Part shown: one piece after another, positions 8,679 to 16,944 of the stretch
Layout: every line of letters begins with the position of its first letter
Numbering within the stretch: position 1 is the first letter of the stretch
DNA from: Alkalihalobacillus sp. TS-13
GTDB taxonomy: Bacteria; Bacillota; Bacilli; Bacillales; Fictibacillaceae
Length of the DNA stretch: 64,000 nt
Assembly (NCBI RefSeq): GCF_019720915.1
Contig: NZ_JAHKSI010000001.1
Span: 1,240,001-1,304,000 of the forward strand
Direction of reading: 5' to 3'
Made by a program: the position numbers and the translations under genes
The notes under the pieces: generated by a model
The model's database searches: none
What the model saw: only the letters and a program-made list of their open reading frames with translations
What the model was told of the DNA's origin: nothing

Positions 8679-9266
8679 ATGAGAATTTATACGCGTACAG
8701 GTGATAAAGGTCAAACAAGTCTGATTGGAGGTAGAGTCGATAAAGACGATGTCAGAGTAGAAGCCTATGGGACAGTTGATGAGGTAAATTGTTTTGTCGG
8801 ACAAGCGATGACAGAACTAGATCCATCTTTATTTCAAGATGTTCTGGCAGACCTTGAAAAAATTCAGCATGAATTGTTCGACTGCGGTGGTGACTTGTCA
8901 AACGTTTCGAAAAAGAGGGAACTTAAACTTACAAAGGATGCAATCCCATACCTTGAAGAGAAAATCGATTCATTCATTGAAGAAGCTCCTGAATTGGAAC
9001 GTTTCATCCTACCCGGCGGTTCAAAACCCGCCGCCACAATTCATATCGCACGTACAGTGACAAGACGGGCAGAACGATTGGTGGTACGTTTGATGAAAAC
9101 AGAACAAGAGGTTCCAAGTATACCGCTGCAATTCTTAAACAGGTTGTCAGATTACTTTTTTGCACTTGGACGAGTCATCAACTTCCGTTTGAATGTCAAA
9201 GACGTAGAGTACATTCGAAGTGCGAAGGTCTTTAAAAAAGGGAAGCGCAAGAGTGAGGAAACATGA
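8679..9266 (+). CDS. Cob(I)alamin adenosyltransferase, PduO type
   Basis: The 195-residue protein adds the 5'-deoxyadenosyl group to cob(I)alamin or cobinamide. The N-terminal ATP-binding signature TRTGDKGQTSLIGG (residues ~5-18) and the later ARTVTRRAERLVVRL segment (near 128) with the FLNRLSDYFFALGR line (near 160) are those of PduO/MMAB-type enzymes, which are trimeric. A strong AGGAGGAG site precedes the ATG. It is followed by an ATGA overlap with the transporter gene. B. subtilis YvqK is the obvious relative. Confidence 0.93.
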   Translation: MRIYTRTGDKGQTSLIGGRVDKDDVRVEAYGTVDEVNCFVGQAMTELDPSLFQDVLADLEKIQHELFDCGGDLSNVSKKRELKLTKDAIPYLEEKIDSFIEEAPELERFILPGGSKPAATIHIARTVTRRAERLVVRLMKTEQEVPSIPLQFLNRLSDYFFALGRVINFRLNVKDVEYIRSAKVFKKGKRKSEET

Positions 9267-9754
9267 CCAGCAAGAAACTTAGCTTAATAGCATTATTCAC
9301 TGCCTTATCCGTTGCTGGTGCAACTATTAAAGTACCAGCAATCATCGGAAGTATCGCTCTCGATGTTTTTCCGGCTTTGGTTATTGCTATTTTGATTGGT
9401 GGCAGCGCAGGGGCAATCGTGGCTTGTTTTGGACATCTCATTTCAGCTTTATTTGGTGGTATGCCGTTAGGTCCGTTGCATATCATGATTGCTCTTGAAA
9501 TGGCAATATTAGTATGGCTTTTTTCAAAACTTTATAAAAATAGAAACAAGGTGCTTGCTGGATTCATTTTTATAATCGGGAATGCCCTTATTGCTCCGTT
9601 ACCATTCATGTTCTTGATCGATAAACCTTTTTATGTTTCTATCGTCCCCTCCTTATTGATCGGTTCATCCATCAATGCAGTGATTACATTCCTCCTTGCT
9701 CCTCATTTGCAAGTCATCTATGTTAACGCTAAACAACAGGAAGCAGAACGATGA
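9263..9754 (+). CDS. cblT: ECF transporter substrate-binding (S) component, probably for alpha-ribazole (CblT-like)
   Basis: This 163-residue membrane protein has about five to six hydrophobic segments. Its first helix contains the A-L-F-T-A-L-S-V pattern common to ECF S components, which bind the shared EcfT-EcfA energy module. Its location between the adenosyltransferase and a small kinase-like protein is the arrangement described for the alpha-ribazole salvage pair CblT/CblS in Listeria and Geobacillus; that link is family knowledge and context, not something the sequence proves. A cobalt or 5,6-dimethylbenzimidazole role is possible. Translation is coupled by ATGA overlaps on both sides. 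Confidence 0.7.
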   Translation: MTSKKLSLIALFTALSVAGATIKVPAIIGSIALDVFPALVIAILIGGSAGAIVACFGHLISALFGGMPLGPLHIMIALEMAILVWLFSKLYKNRNKVLAGFIFIIGNALIAPLPFMFLIDKPFYVSIVPSLLIGSSINAVITFLLAPHLQVIYVNAKQQEAER

Positions 9755-10464
9755 GAAACGCGATCATCATCCCTATTGATAAAGATGAAAAGCTGATCAT
9801 AGCAAGTGATAACAGTGGGGCGATAGGCGAAAAAGAAATGGATGCAGTAAAGGTTGGTTATGATATCGTCTCTTATTACTCGTTTCGAGTGGCAGTGATG
9901 GAATGTATGGCTGCGGGAGGAACCCCAATATCAGTCCTATTGCATAACTTTTGTGGTGATGACGAATGGGGAAAACTTGTAAAAGGAGTAAAGAAAGGCT
10001 TATCAGATTTAGGAATGGAACATGTATCAATTAGCGGCAGTACAGAAAGTAATTTTCCTTTGGAACAGTCCGCTGTAGGAATTGTTGTAATAGGAAAAGG
10101 AAAACCTCCTGCACAAGATATTATACATGGTGGTTTTGAAGCAGCTGTTATTGGAAGTCCGTTAATTGGACATGAAGTGATTGAGCAAAATCAAAAAGTC
10201 GCTTCATTATCGATTTTCAACAAGATCTTGGATTTAGATGACGTTTACGTATGGCCTGTCGGTTCAAAAGGGATCCTGCATGAATTGAAACAAATCAATT
10301 CTCAATGGTCAGCACAGACAAGTAAACACATAGACTCAGATGTCGATTTGAACAAACCTGCAGGACCATCAACATGCTTCATCGCATTGTATCCCTCAGA
10401 ACTCAGCTATTCCATAAAAGAATTAACCGGAAGCTTGTACCATCCATTAAATCTAATGACCTGA
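9751..10464 (+). CDS. cblS: Probable alpha-ribazole kinase (CblS-like, PurM/ThiL-type fold)
   Basis: The 237-residue product starts with a conserved I-I-A-S-D-N-S-G-A-I-G-E-K stretch that resembles the N-terminal Asp/Gly-rich metal-ATP loop of the AIR synthase/ThiL superfamily, and has a GSTESNFPLEQSAVG segment near residue 92. It is shorter than full PurM or ThiL proteins. In the CblT/CblS pathway the kinase phosphorylates imported alpha-ribazole, which then feeds CobS and CobC. It is the last gene of the operon, overlaps cblT as ATGA, and is followed at once by a good terminator. The name is given by context and fold resemblance, with moderate certainty. Confidence 0.65.
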   Translation: MRNAIIIPIDKDEKLIIASDNSGAIGEKEMDAVKVGYDIVSYYSFRVAVMECMAAGGTPISVLLHNFCGDDEWGKLVKGVKKGLSDLGMEHVSISGSTESNFPLEQSAVGIVVIGKGKPPAQDIIHGGFEAAVIGSPLIGHEVIEQNQKVASLSIFNKILDLDDVYVWPVGSKGILHELKQINSQWSAQTSKHIDSDVDLNKPAGPSTCFIALYPSELSYSIKELTGSLYHPLNLMT

Positions 10465-10497
10465 ATCATTAACAAAATGATTTCAGGTTTTTTTCAA
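10459..10497 (+). terminator. Terminator of the cobalamin operon
   Basis: An ACCTGAATCATT arm pairs with AATGATTTCAGGT (one bulge) across a short AACAA loop and is followed by a run of seven T. It overlaps the last codons of the final operon gene. Confidence 0.9.
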
Positions 10498-10508
10498 CTT
10501 TTTTTCTT

Positions 10509-10844
10509 GGCTTTGTTAAATATATTGTTGATTTCTATTTGCCACACCCCGGTGGGAAAAGCGAGCCAGGCGAGACCCCACATTTCGGAAGTGGGTTAAT
10601 GCAGAGAAGTGATGTTTAGCTCAGGGACCCAGTCACTTGGATCCCTTCAAACTTCCTGCGGCGGTCGACACATTGTTTGACATCCTTATGAGTGAGCCCA
10701 CGCAGAACCAAGTCTTGGTTTGGTTCGAGCCTCCTCGTCCGTTTTCCAGTGACCTACGTGACTAATCGGGTCGCTTCTGCTTTTCGTTTGCCCGCGGAAA
10801 GGGAGTGAATTTCGCAAAAATCAACAAAAAAGTATAACAAAGCC
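10509..10844 (+). repeat. Dispersed intergenic repeat family 1, copy A (with outer inverted ends)
   Basis: This 336 bp element is bounded by inverted ends of about 27 bp: GGCTTTGTTA...TTGTTGATTT on the left and the reverse complement on the right ending AACAAAGCC. Inside it shares with the other five copies the GCGAGCCAGGCGAGACCCC line, the block GATCCCTTCAAACTTCCTGC, and CCGCGGAAAGGGAGTGAATTTC near the right end. It has no coding frame of interest. The middle block found in copies B, C and F (around GAATTCTTAGAAGC) is absent. Confidence 0.85.
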
Positions 10845-10988
10845 TTTTTCTTAAAGTCCAATCAAAACATTAAAATTTGAAAGAACCACAATCTATTGTC
10901 AGGAAATATTTGCATACATACTCCTTCCCGATGAGGCTGATTCTCGTAGTACTTTCATTATCGGTTTCACCAAGTCTCGTTTTATTAA

Positions 10989-11132
10989 AATGAAGCTACC
11001 GGGAAATATTGGCCAATGTATGATTTCTCAATTAGTCTGTTGTTCATTCCATTAATTTTATTACTTAGCTGGCTTAAAAGCGGAATTCAAAATGAACATG
11101 ATAATGGCAAGCATAATGCCATCACTCTTTGA
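10989..11132 (+). pseudogene. Possible remnant of a membrane protein gene
   Basis: A short open frame ends at TGA 11130-11132 and encodes about 47 residues with one strongly hydrophobic segment (S-L-L-F-I-P-L-I-L-L-L-S-W) preceded by a K-Y-W-P-x-Y-D stretch, without a good ribosome site or start. The composition suggests the C-terminal end of a lost integral membrane protein, but I do not recognise the family. The stretch 10845-11220 holds nothing else I can support. Confidence 0.25.
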
Positions 11133-11223
11133 ATAAGAAATGAATACAATAGTATAAGCTATAAATAATATTTGCTCTGATCGGTTATTTTAAATAGGAC
11201 AAGAAAACGACAAAAGGAGATGG

Positions 11224-11772
11224 ATGCAAATGAATGGCAGTTTCTTTGCAGACCAACCGATGACGTTTAAAAACTTGACATACTCCCATTTGACCTTTGA
11301 TGAGGTATTCAATCACATTATAACCTTTATGAAAAAGGAACCGCTGGGTAACTATAAGCTGATGATCGGGACGGATTCCCATGTTTACCAGAATGAAACG
11401 ATATTCATTACAGGATTGGTCATTCAAAGAGTTGGGAGAGGGGCATGGGCTTGTTATCGGAAATTACGCTACCCAGAACCAATCCGAAATTTACATCAAA
11501 AGATTTCAATTGAAACGTCACTGACCGAAGAAGTTGCATTTCTGTTCAATGAATCCTTGAAGAACAAATTAGTCCACATCGTTCTGCCTCATGTATATAA
11601 AGGATCGAGCTTCTGCATGGAAGGACACCTCGATATAGGAAAAGGAAAGCGTAACAAAACGAGGGAATTCGTTGCAGAAATGGTAGCAAGAATTGAAGCT
11701 CACGGCATTGAAGCGAAAATTAAACCAGAATCACTTGTAGCATCGAGTTATGCAAACCGCTATACCAAATAG
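11224..11772 (+). CDS. ykuK: YkuK-like protein, RNase H-fold (DUF458 family)
   Basis: The 182-residue protein matches the Bacillus YkuK family, whose members have a ribonuclease H-like fold. Visible features are the acidic IGTDSHVY line near residue 58, where the first Asp of an RNase H-like site would fall, an S-x-E-x-S-L-T-E-E segment near 98, and a conserved basic GKGKRNKTREFV region near 138. The start ATG 11224 is inferred; another ATG six bases on (11230) is almost equally likely, with AAAGGAGATGG upstream. It stands alone between a repeat-rich gap and its own terminator. The biological role is unknown. Confidence 0.8.
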   Translation: MQMNGSFFADQPMTFKNLTYSHLTFDEVFNHIITFMKKEPLGNYKLMIGTDSHVYQNETIFITGLVIQRVGRGAWACYRKLRYPEPIRNLHQKISIETSLTEEVAFLFNESLKNKLVHIVLPHVYKGSSFCMEGHLDIGKGKRNKTREFVAEMVARIEAHGIEAKIKPESLVASSYANRYTK

Positions 11773-11811
11773 ATATTAGTTGTCCAGAAAAATATTTTAA
11801 TGTTTTCAAAC

Positions 11812-11846
11812 AAAACAGGTTCGATTCACCGGAGCTGTTTTTTTAT
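11812..11846 (+). terminator. Terminator after ykuK
   Basis: AAAACAG pairs with CTGTTTT around a 15-base loop, followed by a T-rich run. The stem is weak in GC content. Confidence 0.6.
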
Positions 11847-11994
11847 TTTCACAAGAGTCCAAATGCCTATGATTGCGGCATTTTCGACTAAAAACAGCCT
11901 GCCAATATTTGTCGAAAAATAAATCTATCTTTTATTAATTTTAAGGATTATACTATTCTAGAATTTACTACTATTTTTAGGGGGAAAGATTGAG

Positions 11995-13137
11995 TTGAAG
12001 CGTTTCTTGACAGCATTTTTCATTACCGTATTTTGTGTTGTGACTTTACCTTTTAACGCTTCTGCTGCACCAGCAGAAAAAGAGCTTCAGAGCTATTTGA
12101 ATGAAATTGGATGGACGAAGGAAGAGTTAACGGAATATCTTGATTTCCATGATTTTACCTTAGAAGATTTTGAAGACATGGATGATCTAAAAGACTTCCT
12201 TGGTGCGGTTTTGACAGTAGACATCATGAATGAATTGCTTGAAGAGTATGGAATGACGCATAAAGAAGCAACAAAACTACTTGTTTCAAACGGTGAATTG
12301 GAAGAAGGGGAAAGCATTCTGGATGTATACACGTTCAGAGATGATCTCGATAGCGATCTCTACTTCTACTCGTTAACACCTATTACAGATGAAACGTTGG
12401 TTGAGCTGCTTGATCAATATAATATGACGTTAGAAGAATTGGAAGCTCTCTTAGCAGAAAATGATGATGAACTTGCTAACTATGACACGATTGAAGATCT
12501 TGAATTCATGCTGGATTTCTATATAAATGGTCCTGAGATTGATATGATAGAGTTTGATGATCTTCTTAATCAAATTGGCTTCACAGATGAAGAGTTCGAA
12601 AAGTTATTGAGTCATTTCGAAACATTGAATTATGAGGATCCAACTTTTCTAGAAAGATTGGACAACCTTGCCAATCGAATGATGGCTTTTGAAGAGTTTG
12701 ATACAGCTACTGAATTGAGTGGAGAGCAGATTGCTGAACTTCTGGATATTTTTAGCGAATTGCTCGATTTATTTGAGCTTGATGTAAAGTTTTATCTAGT
12801 CAAAGGGGATGAAGTGAAAGCAATCTCATTAAAGGCATTGATGTCCATGGAAGACACTCAAGGGTATGACCTTAAAATTGAACTTTACAACAAGAATGGA
12901 GAATTTCTTGCTGATTTCCTCTTCACGGCAGAGATGTTTGGATCAGAGTTTGTAAAAGAAATAGGCAGTGATTTGAAACAGACAGAAAAAGTCGTTCAGA
13001 AACCGGTAGCCAAAACAGTAAAAGGTGCAAAATTACCGAAAACAGCTTCACATTATGTAGAGAATACAGCTGCTGGTATTTTTGCAGCAATGTTCGGATT
13101 CATTCTATACCGACGTTTCAAAGTGAGAAACGTATAA
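11995..13137 (+). CDS. Processed acidic surface protein with LPXTA-type sorting signal
   Basis: The 380-residue product has a signal peptide (basic start, hydrophobic core, cleavage near N-A-S-A-A around residue 25), a long, very acidic Glu/Asp/Leu-rich body, and a C-terminal sorting signal: KLPKTAS near residue 344, a hydrophobic segment, and an RRFKVRN tail. The body contains at least four related helical units beginning with patterns such as L-L-D-Q-Y-N-M-T-x-E-E-L-E (near residues 35, 80, 135 and 190). The LPXTA motif rather than LPXTG fits class D sortases, and such a sortase gene follows immediately. The start is TTG 11995 behind AGGGGGAAAG. It matches the 'processed acidic surface protein' family of Bacilli; its role at the cell surface is unknown. 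Confidence 0.9.
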   Translation: MKRFLTAFFITVFCVVTLPFNASAAPAEKELQSYLNEIGWTKEELTEYLDFHDFTLEDFEDMDDLKDFLGAVLTVDIMNELLEEYGMTHKEATKLLVSNGELEEGESILDVYTFRDDLDSDLYFYSLTPITDETLVELLDQYNMTLEELEALLAENDDELANYDTIEDLEFMLDFYINGPEIDMIEFDDLLNQIGFTDEEFEKLLSHFETLNYEDPTFLERLDNLANRMMAFEEFDTATELSGEQIAELLDIFSELLDLFELDVKFYLVKGDEVKAISLKALMSMEDTQGYDLKIELYNKNGEFLADFLFTAEMFGSEFVKEIGSDLKQTEKVVQKPVAKTVKGAKLPKTASHYVENTAAGIFAAMFGFILYRRFKVRNV

Positions 13138-13791
13138 ATGAGAAAGAAAAAGAGAGGAAGAATCAAGCAATTGGTTCTTCTTTCCCTATGTAGTGGACTG
13201 ATTGTAGGTGGTCTCTGGTTTTCAAGTACAAATGCTTATAAGTTTTTAAAAGGATACTTGCTATTTAAAACCGGACAAGTTTCAACCGTAGAAGCTTCTC
13301 TAAACAACAAAACTCATAAGACAGAAACCGAGTCAGAACAGGTAGAAAAAGAGAATCCACTTTATCCTGAGAGACCTAAAAAAGGTGAACGGATTGGGGA
13401 GTTGGTTATACCGAAACTTGAGGCTTCTTTACCAATCTATCATGGAACGGATGAAGATGAATTGGAAAATGGTGTTGGCCATTTTGCAGGAAGTGTTTTA
13501 CCCGGTGAAAATGATAATGCTGTGCTGGCTGGCCACCGTGACACTGTCTTTCGAAAACTTGGCGAAGTCGGAGTAAACGACATTCTTATCGTTAAGACTT
13601 CAGCAGGCGAATTCACATACAAAGTTAGTAAGGTGCGTATTGTGGATGAAGATGATCGTACTGTCATAGTCCCAAAACCGAGAGCAACACTAACCGTTTC
13701 GACTTGCTATCCATTTGATTTTATCGGTGCTGCCCCAGAACGATATGTGCTGATAGCTGAACTGAAAAGAAATTCATCCCGAAGCCGTTGA
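13138..13791 (+). CDS. Class D sortase
   Basis: This 217-residue membrane-anchored transpeptidase has an N-terminal hydrophobic anchor (residues ~10-30), a variable linker, and a sortase domain with the catalytic His in VLAGHRDT near residue 128 and the active-site Cys in TLTVSTCYPF near 184, followed by the downstream Arg in APERYVL. The short size and motif spacing fit class D. The ATG comes directly after the stop of the LPXTA protein gene, so this is a dedicated enzyme/substrate pair in one operon. The hairpin terminator begins within the last codons. Confidence 0.92.
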   Translation: MRKKKRGRIKQLVLLSLCSGLIVGGLWFSSTNAYKFLKGYLLFKTGQVSTVEASLNNKTHKTETESEQVEKENPLYPERPKKGERIGELVIPKLEASLPIYHGTDEDELENGVGHFAGSVLPGENDNAVLAGHRDTVFRKLGEVGVNDILIVKTSAGEFTYKVSKVRIVDEDDRTVIVPKPRATLTVSTCYPFDFIGAAPERYVLIAELKRNSSRSR

Positions 13792-13812
13792 CAATGTTCG
13801 ACGGCTTTTTTA
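13782..13812 (+). terminator. Terminator of the sortase operon
   Basis: AAGCCGT pairs with ACGGCTT around a 12-base loop, with seven T on the 3' side; it overlaps the sortase stop codon. Confidence 0.88.
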
Positions 13813-13941
13813 TTCCGATTTTTATAAGTAATAGGACCTACTTTAAATTGTCAGAATACCTTTAATTTTAAAATAATGGTTCTTTTAAACTATTTTGGAA
13901 ATTAGTGATATCGCTCTATTTTTCCAAATCTTTCTTTCAAG

Positions 13942-13947
13942 TATAAT
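13942..13947 (+). promoter_or_regulatory. Possible -10 box of the riboswitch transcript
   Basis: A perfect TATAAT lies about 55 bases before the aptamer. The upstream half is poor: TTTCCA at 13921-13926 would give 15-base spacing, so the promoter is only tentative. Confidence 0.4.
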
Positions 13948-14000
13948 TGAACCAAGAACAAAAGGGTATTTTTTCCTAGACAAAATTTTCACTTTAACAC

Positions 14001-14115
14001 GAAAGTCAAGTGAATGATAAAAGGCAAACCCGTTCGAAAGTCGGGGACGCAAAGCCGCGAATCTAAACCATTACCAATGGCATGACCGTCGGGCTGCTCA
14101 CAAACACTTGGCTTT
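14001..14115 (+). ncRNA. Cyclic di-GMP-I (GEMM) riboswitch
   Basis: All landmarks of the class I aptamer are present in order. P1 is formed by AAAGTCAAGTG (14001-14011) and CACTTGGCTTT (14105-14115). The GGCAAACC box starts near 14022. It is followed by the P2 stem capped by a GAAA tetraloop (14036-14039), the strongly conserved GGGACGCAAAGCC near 14043, a CTAAACCATT tetraloop-receptor region, and the P3 strand with CGTCGGGCTGC at the end. The 3' side of P1 runs into T-rich DNA (to 14129), and a further hairpin lies at about 14156-14217. I cannot tell from sequence alone whether the switch turns expression on or off. It lies 157 bases upstream of the ATPase start. Confidence 0.92.
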
Positions 14116-14271
14116 TTATGTCTTTTTTTGTAGACGTGATTTCCGCAGGTAACTACAAGCCTATTACTTGTTCACTGTGAGTTCTTGCCTAATCGATTTT
14201 ATGCTGGAGTTTCACAGTTTTCGCTTTCTAAGCGTACAGATAGATTCTATTACATTTTTAAGGAGGTCCAA

Positions 14272-15909
14272 ATGCGCATCGGTGAACTTTTGATCATGAA
14301 TGGTTTGATAACCCAAGAACAACTGGAAAAATCACTTCAATTACAGAAACACTCATTTAAGAAAATCGGTGAAATCCTTGTGGAAGAAGGGATGATTACA
14401 GAACGTCAATTAGTAGAAGCATTGGAATTCCAACTCGGCATTCCTGTAATCAATATGGATGAAGCTGCCCCGAGCCGTAACACCTTACAGCTGATCCATG
14501 AATCGGTAGCTCGAAAGCACTGCATGATACCAATTGAGCAAAAAGATGGAAGAGTGAAGGTCGCGATGATCGATCCCTTGAATCAAGAAGCGATCAAAGA
14601 TGTTCAAGTGGCTTCTGGTATGGTTGTCCAACCGTGTTTGGCTACACGTAGTGAATTGGAAATGGCGATAATCGACCATTATGGTTTGTTGGATTCTGTG
14701 AAAGAATTATCCGATATCATTGACTATGGGTTACAACAAAACGCAAGTGACATCCACCTTGATGCTGATAAAGAGGGTCTTGTGGTCAGGTATCGTATCA
14801 ATCAGATGCTTGAAAAACAAAAGACTATTCCAAAACAGTTGCAAGAGGCTGTGATCGCAAGAATCAAAACCATTTCAAATATGGATACATCAGAACGAAA
14901 ATTACCTCAATGCGGATACATACATAAAGATTTTTATAACAATGACTTTGATTTTCGTGTTTCAACAGTTCCTACTATTGATGGTGAAAATGTAGTCCTA
15001 AGTTTATTGAAACATTCCGAAGACTTTTTCAAACTGGAAGATTTCAGCTTTACCAATATGAACAAACAAAAATTAGAAGATTCGTTGGATAGGGGGAAAG
15101 GCTTGGTATTGATTGCAGGACCTGCAGTCAGCGGAAAATCAACTCAACTCTATGCCATATTGAACCATATGAACATCGATAAGCGAAAAATCGTTTCTGT
15201 AGAAAGTCCTGTGGAACGAAGGATAAAGGGGGTCATGCAAGTAGAGGTTGATGAAGCTCTAGGCTTCACGTTTCCATATGGAATGAGGACAATCATGAAT
15301 CAGGACCCGAATCTCATCATGGTCAGTGACATTCCAGATTCAGAGACTGGTGAAGTTGCAACAAGGGCAGCATTATCAGGCAGACTAGTTGTTGGATCGA
15401 TTCACGGATATGATACGATTTATACGATCAGGCGGTTATTGGATATGGGAATTGAACCCTATCTGATCGCCTCCTCACTTTCATGTATTGTAGCCCAAAG
15501 ACTCGTGCCGCGTATATGTAAAAGATGTGCAAAGAGTATGCCTGCTTCTGATGAAGAGTCGAAGCTTTTTGAGGCCCACGACTTGTTAGATTTAGAAGAC
15601 CAAAAAGAAAAAAGCAAAATCGGTAATTTCCGCTCCTTCGTTACTACGAATAAAAGCTCTAAAGTAGCAGTAGTTCGAGGTGACGGTTGTAAGCTCTGTA
15701 ACAATTCCGGTTATAAAGGATTCATCGGGGTCCATGAAGTCTTGACGATCGATGATGGACTTCGGGAACTGATCCTCCAAAAGAAGCCGATTGAAGAATT
15801 CAAGGATTACCTTAAAGAAAATGAGTACAAAACAATTTTGTATGACGGCCTATCAAAAGCACGAGAAGGTCTAACAACAGTCGAGGAAGTACTAAAAGCA
15901 GTCAATTGA
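14272..15909 (+). CDS. PilB/GspE-like secretion ATPase with MshEN-type N-terminal domain
   Basis: The start is ATG 14272 behind AAGGAGGTCC, giving 545 residues; the upstream open frame is riboswitch leader. Residues 1-60 contain two copies of the MshEN pattern (R-I-G-E-L-L-x3-G-L-I-T-x2-Q-L and K-I-G-E-I-L-x3-G-M-I-T-x2-Q-L), a domain known in MshE and some PilB proteins to bind c-di-GMP. The ATPase core has Walker A GPAVSGKST at 283-291, but the Walker B/GEIRD region reads VSDIPDSET (~351-359), so the usual Glu is Asp and the Arg is Pro, and the usual STLHTND histidine box reads GSIHGYD. Paired CxxC motifs (near 412 and 488) would bind zinc. No pilin, PilC or prepilin peptidase gene is nearby. 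Activity is uncertain; a regulatory or non-canonical role is possible. Confidence 0.88.
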   Translation: MRIGELLIMNGLITQEQLEKSLQLQKHSFKKIGEILVEEGMITERQLVEALEFQLGIPVINMDEAAPSRNTLQLIHESVARKHCMIPIEQKDGRVKVAMIDPLNQEAIKDVQVASGMVVQPCLATRSELEMAIIDHYGLLDSVKELSDIIDYGLQQNASDIHLDADKEGLVVRYRINQMLEKQKTIPKQLQEAVIARIKTISNMDTSERKLPQCGYIHKDFYNNDFDFRVSTVPTIDGENVVLSLLKHSEDFFKLEDFSFTNMNKQKLEDSLDRGKGLVLIAGPAVSGKSTQLYAILNHMNIDKRKIVSVESPVERRIKGVMQVEVDEALGFTFPYGMRTIMNQDPNLIMVSDIPDSETGEVATRAALSGRLVVGSIHGYDTIYTIRRLLDMGIEPYLIASSLSCIVAQRLVPRICKRCAKSMPASDEESKLFEAHDLLDLEDQKEKSKIGNFRSFVTTNKSSKVAVVRGDGCKLCNNSGYKGFIGVHEVLTIDDGLRELILQKKPIEEFKDYLKENEYKTILYDGLSKAREGLTTVEEVLKAVN

Positions 15910-15942
15910 AGTATGCACGAATAAAATTCAGGGGGAATGCAA

Positions 15943-16794
15943 ATGTCTTATACGTTTCTAGTAGTCGATGATACCAGTTTCATGCGAAAAATGGCAGCAG
16001 ATTGTCTTAAACAATATGGCCATACCGTAGCTGGGGAAGCAGTCAATGGAAAAGAAGCTGTACATAAATATAAAACCCTCCAGCCTCAAGTAGTCATGAT
16101 GGACCTTACAATGCCTGAAATGAATGGGATTGAAGCCATTAAAGAAATTTTAAAAATAGACGCTGAAGCAGTCATCCTTGTTTGTTCCGCCAGTAACCAG
16201 AAAGATATGATCCAGGAAGCTTTGGATGCAGGAGCAGTCGGATATTTAATGAAGCCTTTTAAACCGGATTACATGAACGAAATCATCAAAAAGTATGCTG
16301 AGCCCCACTTGAAGAGTGCAGAAGCTGAAATTTCTGAAACAGCAGCAAGTAGTAATACAAATGAAACTGAGGAAGTTATATCAGAGATCGCAGCCGCAGT
16401 TGAAACAATGAAAGAGGAAAAAGAAGAAGTGGAAACTGAAGCGGCAGCCAGAGAAACCGTTGCACAAACTAAGGAAGAAGGCACACGCCCTGTTGGACAG
16501 CCTGAAACATATAAAGCATCTCCAGAACGTGTAAATGAACAAAATCCGAAACCGGCACCAACCAGAAACAGTAAAATTAAATTTCTAACAAGTTATATGT
16601 GCAATTGGGAGGAAGAGGTTCAAGGTGAAACAAAGAGTTTTGCTTTCACGTATACAGAAAATGATCAGAACGTCTGTTTAGAAATGATCGATGCATCCAA
16701 TGAAAAACAATCCATACCTCTATCTCTCGATGGTTTCCGTGATCTTCACGGGTGGCTTGAGCAACGACTTGAAGAAGGTAAAAATATGAGATAA
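15943..16794 (+). CDS. Response regulator: CheY-like receiver with acidic linker and unknown C-terminal domain
   Basis: From ATG 15943 (behind GGGGGAATG; an ATG at 15937 is too close to the site) the product has 283 residues. Residues 1-120 form a receiver domain with the acidic pair DD at 9-10, phospho-acceptor Asp54 in MMDLTMPEMNG, Ser in VCSAS and the Lys of MKPF near 105. Residues ~125-200 are a Glu/Ala-rich low-complexity linker. The last ~75 residues (starting KIKFLTSYMCNW) form a small domain that I do not recognise; it is not a helix-turn-helix. The gene follows the ATPase by 33 bases, and no histidine kinase is adjacent. It probably works with the ATPase. Confidence 0.85.
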   Translation: MSYTFLVVDDTSFMRKMAADCLKQYGHTVAGEAVNGKEAVHKYKTLQPQVVMMDLTMPEMNGIEAIKEILKIDAEAVILVCSASNQKDMIQEALDAGAVGYLMKPFKPDYMNEIIKKYAEPHLKSAEAEISETAASSNTNETEEVISEIAAAVETMKEEKEEVETEAAARETVAQTKEEGTRPVGQPETYKASPERVNEQNPKPAPTRNSKIKFLTSYMCNWEEEVQGETKSFAFTYTENDQNVCLEMIDASNEKQSIPLSLDGFRDLHGWLEQRLEEGKNMR

Positions 16795-16798
16795 TTCA

Positions 16799-16868
16799 AC
16801 AAGGGACTGTCCCAAAAATGTTGTTAAGTTCGGAGAGACTCAGACATTTTTTGACAGCCCCTTTATTT
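16799..16868 (+). repeat. Hairpin repeat family 2, copy 1 (likely terminator)
   Basis: AAGGGACTGTC pairs with GACAGCCCCTT, enclosing the shared GTTGTTAAGTTCGGAGAGAC segment, and a T-rich run follows. It sits five bases behind the response regulator stop. The same cassette is found behind three other plus-strand genes in the window. Confidence 0.8.
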
Positions 16869-16944
16869 TTTCCTGCTTTCTGTAAAGGGCTTTCCTATTC
16901 ATTGTAGAAGAGTAGATAGACTGGCTATTTAGGAGGGAAGAAAA

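Noticed and set aside
10465-11220. Cobalamin riboswitch near the operon
   Set aside because: No B12-box-like sequence is seen in this gap; any such element should lie upstream of the window's first gene.
14185-14271. Upstream extension of the ATPase reading frame
   Set aside because: It runs through riboswitch leader, has no ribosome site, and a strong AAGGAGG precedes ATG 14272.
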